Notes under the pieces: model-generated
What the model was told of the DNA's origin: nothing
Seen by the model: the letters and a program-made list of their open reading frames with translations, nothing else
The model's database searches: none
Shown here: positions 61,010 through 64,000 of the stretch, in pieces
How the letters are laid out: each line of letters opens with the position of its first letter
Position numbering within the stretch: position 1 is the first letter of the stretch
Translations under genes and position numbers: made by a program
Assembly (NCBI GenBank): GCA_028822935.1
Contig: JAPKCM010000011.1
Coordinates: 1-64,000, forward strand
From: Akkermansiaceae bacterium
Lineage (GTDB): Bacteria > Verrucomicrobiota > Verrucomicrobiia > Verrucomicrobiales > Akkermansiaceae
Direction of reading: 5' to 3'
Length of the DNA stretch: 64,000 nt

Positions 61010-61546
61010 CTAACCAGGATCGCCGCCCTGCTGCCCCGCCTTCTTATGCGCTTTCCCCAGCGCATTCCTTTCGCGGGCCTCCCGAAAGAAGCTCTTTAAA
61101 ATGCTCACACATTCGCCCTCGAGAACGCCCGAAAGAATCTCACAGCGATGATTCAGCGGAGGGTTGCTCTCCAAAAGATTGATCCACCCTCCGGCGGCTC
61201 CGGCCTTCGGATCACCGCAGCCGAAGACCACTCGATCAGGACGACAATGCACAATGGCCCCCGCGCACATCGGGCACGGCTCCTTCGTCACGTAGAGAGT
61301 GCAGCCCTCAAGGCGCCAATCTCCTAAAGCATTCTGGGCCGAAGTAAGCGCCAGCATTTCCGCGTGAGCGGTGGCATCCTTAAGGGTCTCCACCTGATTC
61401 CAGGCCCGGGCAATCACCTGATCACCTTTGACAATGATCGCACCAATCGGGACCTCATGAGCCGCATAGGCCCGCTGCGCTTCCCGCAAGGCTTGGCCCA
61501 TGTAAAAATTATCCGGATGAAAATCGCCAAGAAAATTATCACTCAT
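61010..61546 (-). CDS. tadA: tRNA adenosine(34) deaminase TadA
   Basis: TadA converts wobble adenosine 34 of tRNA-Arg to inosine. The 178-residue zinc deaminase has the HAEMLAL motif (His61, Glu63), PCPMCAGAI (Cys91, Cys94), and the typical AWNQVETLKDATAHAE run between residues 48 and 63. The C-terminal helix is normal (LKSFFREARERN), ending in a Lys/Gly-rich tail. It converges on the Lon-like gene, with about 190 bp between them. Confidence 0.95.
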   Translation of the reverse strand: MSDNFLGDFHPDNFYMGQALREAQRAYAAHEVPIGAIIVKGDQVIARAWNQVETLKDATAHAEMLALTSAQNALGDWRLEGCTLYVTKEPCPMCAGAIVHCRPDRVVFGCGDPKAGAAGGWINLLESNPPLNHRCEILSGVLEGECVSILKSFFREARERNALGKAHKKAGQQGGDPG

Positions 61547-61600
61547 CTGCCACCATTCTAATCATCCCTCCACCAAGAACAACCCCAAGAATCCGACTTA

Positions 61601-61735
61601 ACCACCGATGGATGGGATTAATGGGATATTTTCACGCTAACAACTGAACCGTCCCCAGATCCAAGGTTCGTCTCTTTCGTCAATTTCTTGATCTCCCCCT
61701 CAACCTAATCCCATCCATCCCATTTATCCGTGGTT
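61601..61735. repeat. Imperfect inverted repeat with GGATGGGATTA arms
   Basis: Left arm 61601-61627 (ACCACCGATGGATGGGATTA then ATGGGAT) and right arm 61704-61734, whose reverse complement reads ACCACGGATAAATGGGAT then GGATGGGATTAG. The arms are about 80 bp apart. The right arm supplies the final codons (KNHG) and stop of the FAD oxidoreductase. A degenerate relative of such ATCCGTG/GGATAAA repeats occurs at about 7624-7645. Confidence 0.6.
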
Positions 61736-63277
61736 TTTAATCGCCTCCGCACACTTCCTCCCGTCGAGCGCAGCCGAGACAATCCCGCCCGCAAAGCCCG
61801 CGCCCTCACCGCAAGGATAGAGTCCTTTGATTTCGAGATGCTGCAGATCGTCACCCCGCGGAATCCGCACCGGTGAACTCGTCCGCGTCTCAAAGCCAAT
61901 CAGAAGAGCATTCGGCCCCGTGTAACCCCGCATCGATTTGCCAAACTTGCGCAAACCTCCCACCAGTCTTTCACTGATCCACTTGGGCAGAATCTCATCC
62001 AGGCGGACCGATTTCAAACCCGGAAAATAACTCGTCTTAGGAAGCTCTTTCGACAACTTCCCAGCCAAAAAATCCGTCACACGCTGAGCCGGGGCGACCT
62101 GACCCCCTCCACCCGCTGTCTTCGCGAGTTGCTCTAGTTTCTTCTGAAAACGAATCCCCTCCAGAACGTCCTTCCCCTTCACATCCTCCGGCTCGACACC
62201 CACCACAAGACCACTATTGGCAAATGGCGAATCCCTGCGAGACAGGCTCATTCCATTCACGACCACTTCATCATTTTGCGTCGCTGCCGGAACCACGAAA
62301 CCTCCCGGGCACATGCAGAAAGAATGAACACTCCGCCCCTTGATCTGCGTCGCGAGGGCATAACGAGACGCCGGCAAATCGTCACCGCGCTTCTCATCCT
62401 CCCGCAGATGATACTGGAGCTTATCAATCAAAGGCTGCGGATGCTCGATCCGCACCCCTACCGCAAAGGATTTCGCTTCAATCAGAACCTTCTTTTCGTG
62501 GAGAAGTTCATAAATATCACGCGCTGAATGACCCGTCGCAAGAATGACTCCCTTTCCTCGAAACTCCCGACCATCCGCCGTCACGACTCCGTACATGTGC
62601 GAATCGTCGATAAGAAAATCAACCACCTTGGCCCCAAAATGGACCTCGCCACCAGCCGCCCGAACCGAATCACGCATCGCCATCACCACCTTCGGCAAAA
62701 GGTTCGAGCCGATATGCGGATGCGCATCGATCAAGATCTTCTTCGGGGCACCGTGTGCCACAAAGGCTTCGTAGACCGCCCTCACCGGCCCCCGCTTCGT
62801 CGCACGAGTATAAAGTTTTCCATCAGAAAAGGTCCCTGCTCCTCCTTCTCCAAAGCAGTAATTCGACTCTTCAACCACCCGGCCCTCACGCATGATCGGC
62901 GCGAGATCAAACCGTCGAGCCGAAGCATCCTTTCCCCGTTCTAAAACGATCGGCTTCATCCCAAGTTCGAGACAACGCAAGGCCGCAAAAAGTCCAGCCG
63001 GTCCGGAACCGACGATAACAACCTCCTCGGCACCCTCCTTGATTTTCGGGCACTCCCAAACAGACTCAGCAAGAGGAGGCAATTTTTCATCCACCCCCAC
63101 ATCCAGCTGCAGGAGAAATCTCACCGGAGCCTTCCGGGCATCGAGCGACTTCTTCGTCAGACGCATCTCTTTAATCTGCTCCGGCTTAACGCGCAACTTC
63201 CGAGCCACCCTCAGAAGCCAACTCTTCTTGTTTGCAACCTCCTTAGGAGGAAGCGTGATCTGGACTTTTTTGATCAT
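61724..63277 (-). CDS. FAD-dependent oxidoreductase (COG2509-like)
   Basis: A 517-residue flavoprotein of the uncharacterised FAD-dependent dehydrogenase family. An N-terminal ferredoxin-like segment (LLRVARKLRVKPEQIKEMRLTKKSLDARK) of about 80 residues is followed by the Rossmann motif VVIVGSGPAGLFAALRCLELG, then GEGGAGTFSDGKLYTR, VILATGHSARDIYELL, SFCMCPGGFVV and LYPCGEGAGFAGGIVSAALDG. The reaction is unknown. The C-terminal end reads into a repeat arm. It follows the TauE/SafE gene by 3 bp, so pyrE, tauE-like and this gene form an operon. Confidence 0.85.
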   Translation of the reverse strand: MIKKVQITLPPKEVANKKSWLLRVARKLRVKPEQIKEMRLTKKSLDARKAPVRFLLQLDVGVDEKLPPLAESVWECPKIKEGAEEVVIVGSGPAGLFAALRCLELGMKPIVLERGKDASARRFDLAPIMREGRVVEESNYCFGEGGAGTFSDGKLYTRATKRGPVRAVYEAFVAHGAPKKILIDAHPHIGSNLLPKVVMAMRDSVRAAGGEVHFGAKVVDFLIDDSHMYGVVTADGREFRGKGVILATGHSARDIYELLHEKKVLIEAKSFAVGVRIEHPQPLIDKLQYHLREDEKRGDDLPASRYALATQIKGRSVHSFCMCPGGFVVPAATQNDEVVVNGMSLSRRDSPFANSGLVVGVEPEDVKGKDVLEGIRFQKKLEQLAKTAGGGGQVAPAQRVTDFLAGKLSKELPKTSYFPGLKSVRLDEILPKWISERLVGGLRKFGKSMRGYTGPNALLIGFETRTSSPVRIPRGDDLQHLEIKGLYPCGEGAGFAGGIVSAALDGRKCAEAIKNHG

Positions 63278-63280
63278 GAA

Positions 63281-63649
63281 TTATCCTTTTATCAGAAGCA
63301 TGCGCACTCCTACCACCACGAGGAGCAATCCGAAAATCTTCGTCAGCTGTGGACCGCTCATTTGCTTCATCAAATCTGTCCCAAACCAAGCAGCAAGGGC
63401 CGCTCCAAGCGCCGTGACGCCTACAATCTTCCAGTCAATTAAACCGGACTTACTCGTGATGTGATTCAGCGTCCCTGAAAGCCCACTCACCACCACCACC
63501 GCCAGCGATGTCGCCACCGCGGTCTTTTGCCCCAGCCCAAGAATCAGGACAAAGGCGGGCACCATGATGATTCCCCCACCGACACCGCAAAGCGCACCAG
63601 CGAGACCGGCGGCCGCTCCCACCAATAATCCGATAATCAACAGCTTCAT
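63281..63649 (-). CDS. TauE/SafE-family membrane permease (half-size)
   Basis: A 122-residue protein with four hydrophobic segments and the family's GLAGALCGVGGGIIMVPAFVL motif at the start. TauE/SafE (DUF81) proteins export sulfite or organosulfonates. Length is about half the common 250-residue form, which has two such repeats, so it would work as a dimer; half-size members are common. It overlaps the pyrE stop by 4 bp (ATGA). Confidence 0.88.
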   Translation of the reverse strand: MKLLIIGLLVGAAAGLAGALCGVGGGIIMVPAFVLILGLGQKTAVATSLAVVVVSGLSGTLNHITSKSGLIDWKIVGVTALGAALAAWFGTDLMKQMSGPQLTKIFGLLLVVVGVRMLLIKG

Positions 63650-64000
63650 GAGTCCAGAAGTTCGGAGCGAGTGAAGATGCTCACCACAGGCACCCCATCA
63701 GCTTCAATCGCAAGACGTCCCCCTTCTTCGCGATCGACAAGAACGAGACAGAAAACCACCTCACCTCCCGCCGCACGAATCGCGGCGATGGCCTTTAGCG
63801 TCGACCCTCCAGTCGTGATCACATCATCGACCACCACCACTCTGTCTCCGGATCTAAAATTCCCTTCGATCTGCTTCCCCTGTCCATGCCCCTTCGGCTC
63901 CTTGCGCACCGTGAAAACCTGCAGCGCCCTCTCGTGATCCGCACTCGCCATTCCGACAACTAAAGAAACCGGATCAGCTCCCATTGTCATCCCTCCGATC
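63646..64000 (-). CDS. pyrE: Orotate phosphoribosyltransferase (C-terminal part, runs off window)
   Basis: The C-terminal ~118 residues are present and the N-terminal part lies beyond 64000. PyrE forms orotidine monophosphate from orotate and PRPP. The PRPP-binding loop VVVVDDVITTGGST is intact, preceded by GADPVSLVVGMASADH and VFTVRKEPKGHGQGKQIEG (the flexible loop). The frame is open to the edge (IGGMTMG at the first codons). It overlaps the TauE/SafE gene by 4 bp. Confidence 0.93.
   Translation of the reverse strand, partial: IGGMTMGADPVSLVVGMASADHERALQVFTVRKEPKGHGQGKQIEGNFRSGDRVVVVDDVITTGGSTLKAIAAIRAAGGEVVFCLVLVDREEGGRLAIEADGVPVVSIFTRSELLDS

Noticed and set aside
1-64000. tRNA, rRNA and CRISPR arrays
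   Set aside because: I saw no GTTCRAAYC-type T-arm with a matching cloverleaf in the gaps, no rRNA-like sequence, and no regularly spaced direct repeats.

Overview
The window looks like chromosomal DNA of a verrucomicrobial (Verrucomicrobiota, PVC group) bacterium. This is inferred from gene content: two PSD1-type (DUF1549/DUF1553) plus DUF1501 gene pairs with Tat signals, four OmpH/Skp paralogues around lpxD, Gram-negative envelope genes (lpxD, LolC/E-like, uppP, outer-membrane barrel), an archaeal/eukaryal-type prolyl-tRNA synthetase, and secreted proteins with Ca-binding DxDxDG repeats. No rRNA, tRNA, CRISPR array, integrase or transposase gene was recognised.

Layout. 1-5 kb: 5'-partial recJ, then a minus-strand run (LolC/E-like permease, RDD protein, DEDD exonuclease, unknown). 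5-14 kb: glyoxalase, coaX, a ROK kinase without its zinc site, DUF1802, metX, a second ROK-like protein, lipA, a Phd/VapC-type toxin-antitoxin pair, rpmB and a family-4-like uracil-DNA glycosylase without Fe-S cysteines. 14-26 kb: M3 oligopeptidase, GHL10-like hydrolase, dapA, queE, PSD1/DUF1501 pair 1, recA, a YceB-like protein and ndk. 26-31.5 kb: one long minus-strand operon ompH-ompH-lpxD-ompH-ompH-C39-like protease-mnmM. 31.5-38.5 kb: panC, a vWA protein, rluA, a divergent sulfatase, a HIT protein and proS. 38.6-45.8 kb: uppP, the glycine cleavage operon gcvT-gcvH-gcvP-nudix, an inactive rhomboid-like protein and hisI. 45.8-53.6 kb: a decayed di-heme peroxidase fragment, PSD1/DUF1501 pair 2 (probably an insertion), hflX, and a discoidin-like gene with an in-frame amber codon. 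53.9-60.8 kb: thioesterase, khpB, then a secreted-protein locus. 61-64 kb: tadA, an FAD oxidoreductase, a TauE/SafE protein and pyrE.

Most notable is 54.8-57.3 kb: a DUF4266-like lipoprotein ending in CxxCH, an outer-membrane beta-barrel, and a secreted thioredoxin-fold protein whose frame carries two TGA codons exactly at the CxxC positions (W-U-S-G-U). A hairpin with a G in its apical loop lies 18 nt after the second TGA. This fits a bacterial SECIS and suggests a diselenide (UxxU) selenoprotein in a surface redox cluster. Directly downstream are two secreted Lon-fold proteins: one has the Ser298/Lys341 dyad with the 43-residue spacing of Lon, the other has lost it.

Other signals: a 320-330 bp MITE-like element in two inverted copies (12.3 and 23.4 kb), a short 3'-UTR hairpin family with a compensatory base change, and several enzymes with lost catalytic or cofactor residues.
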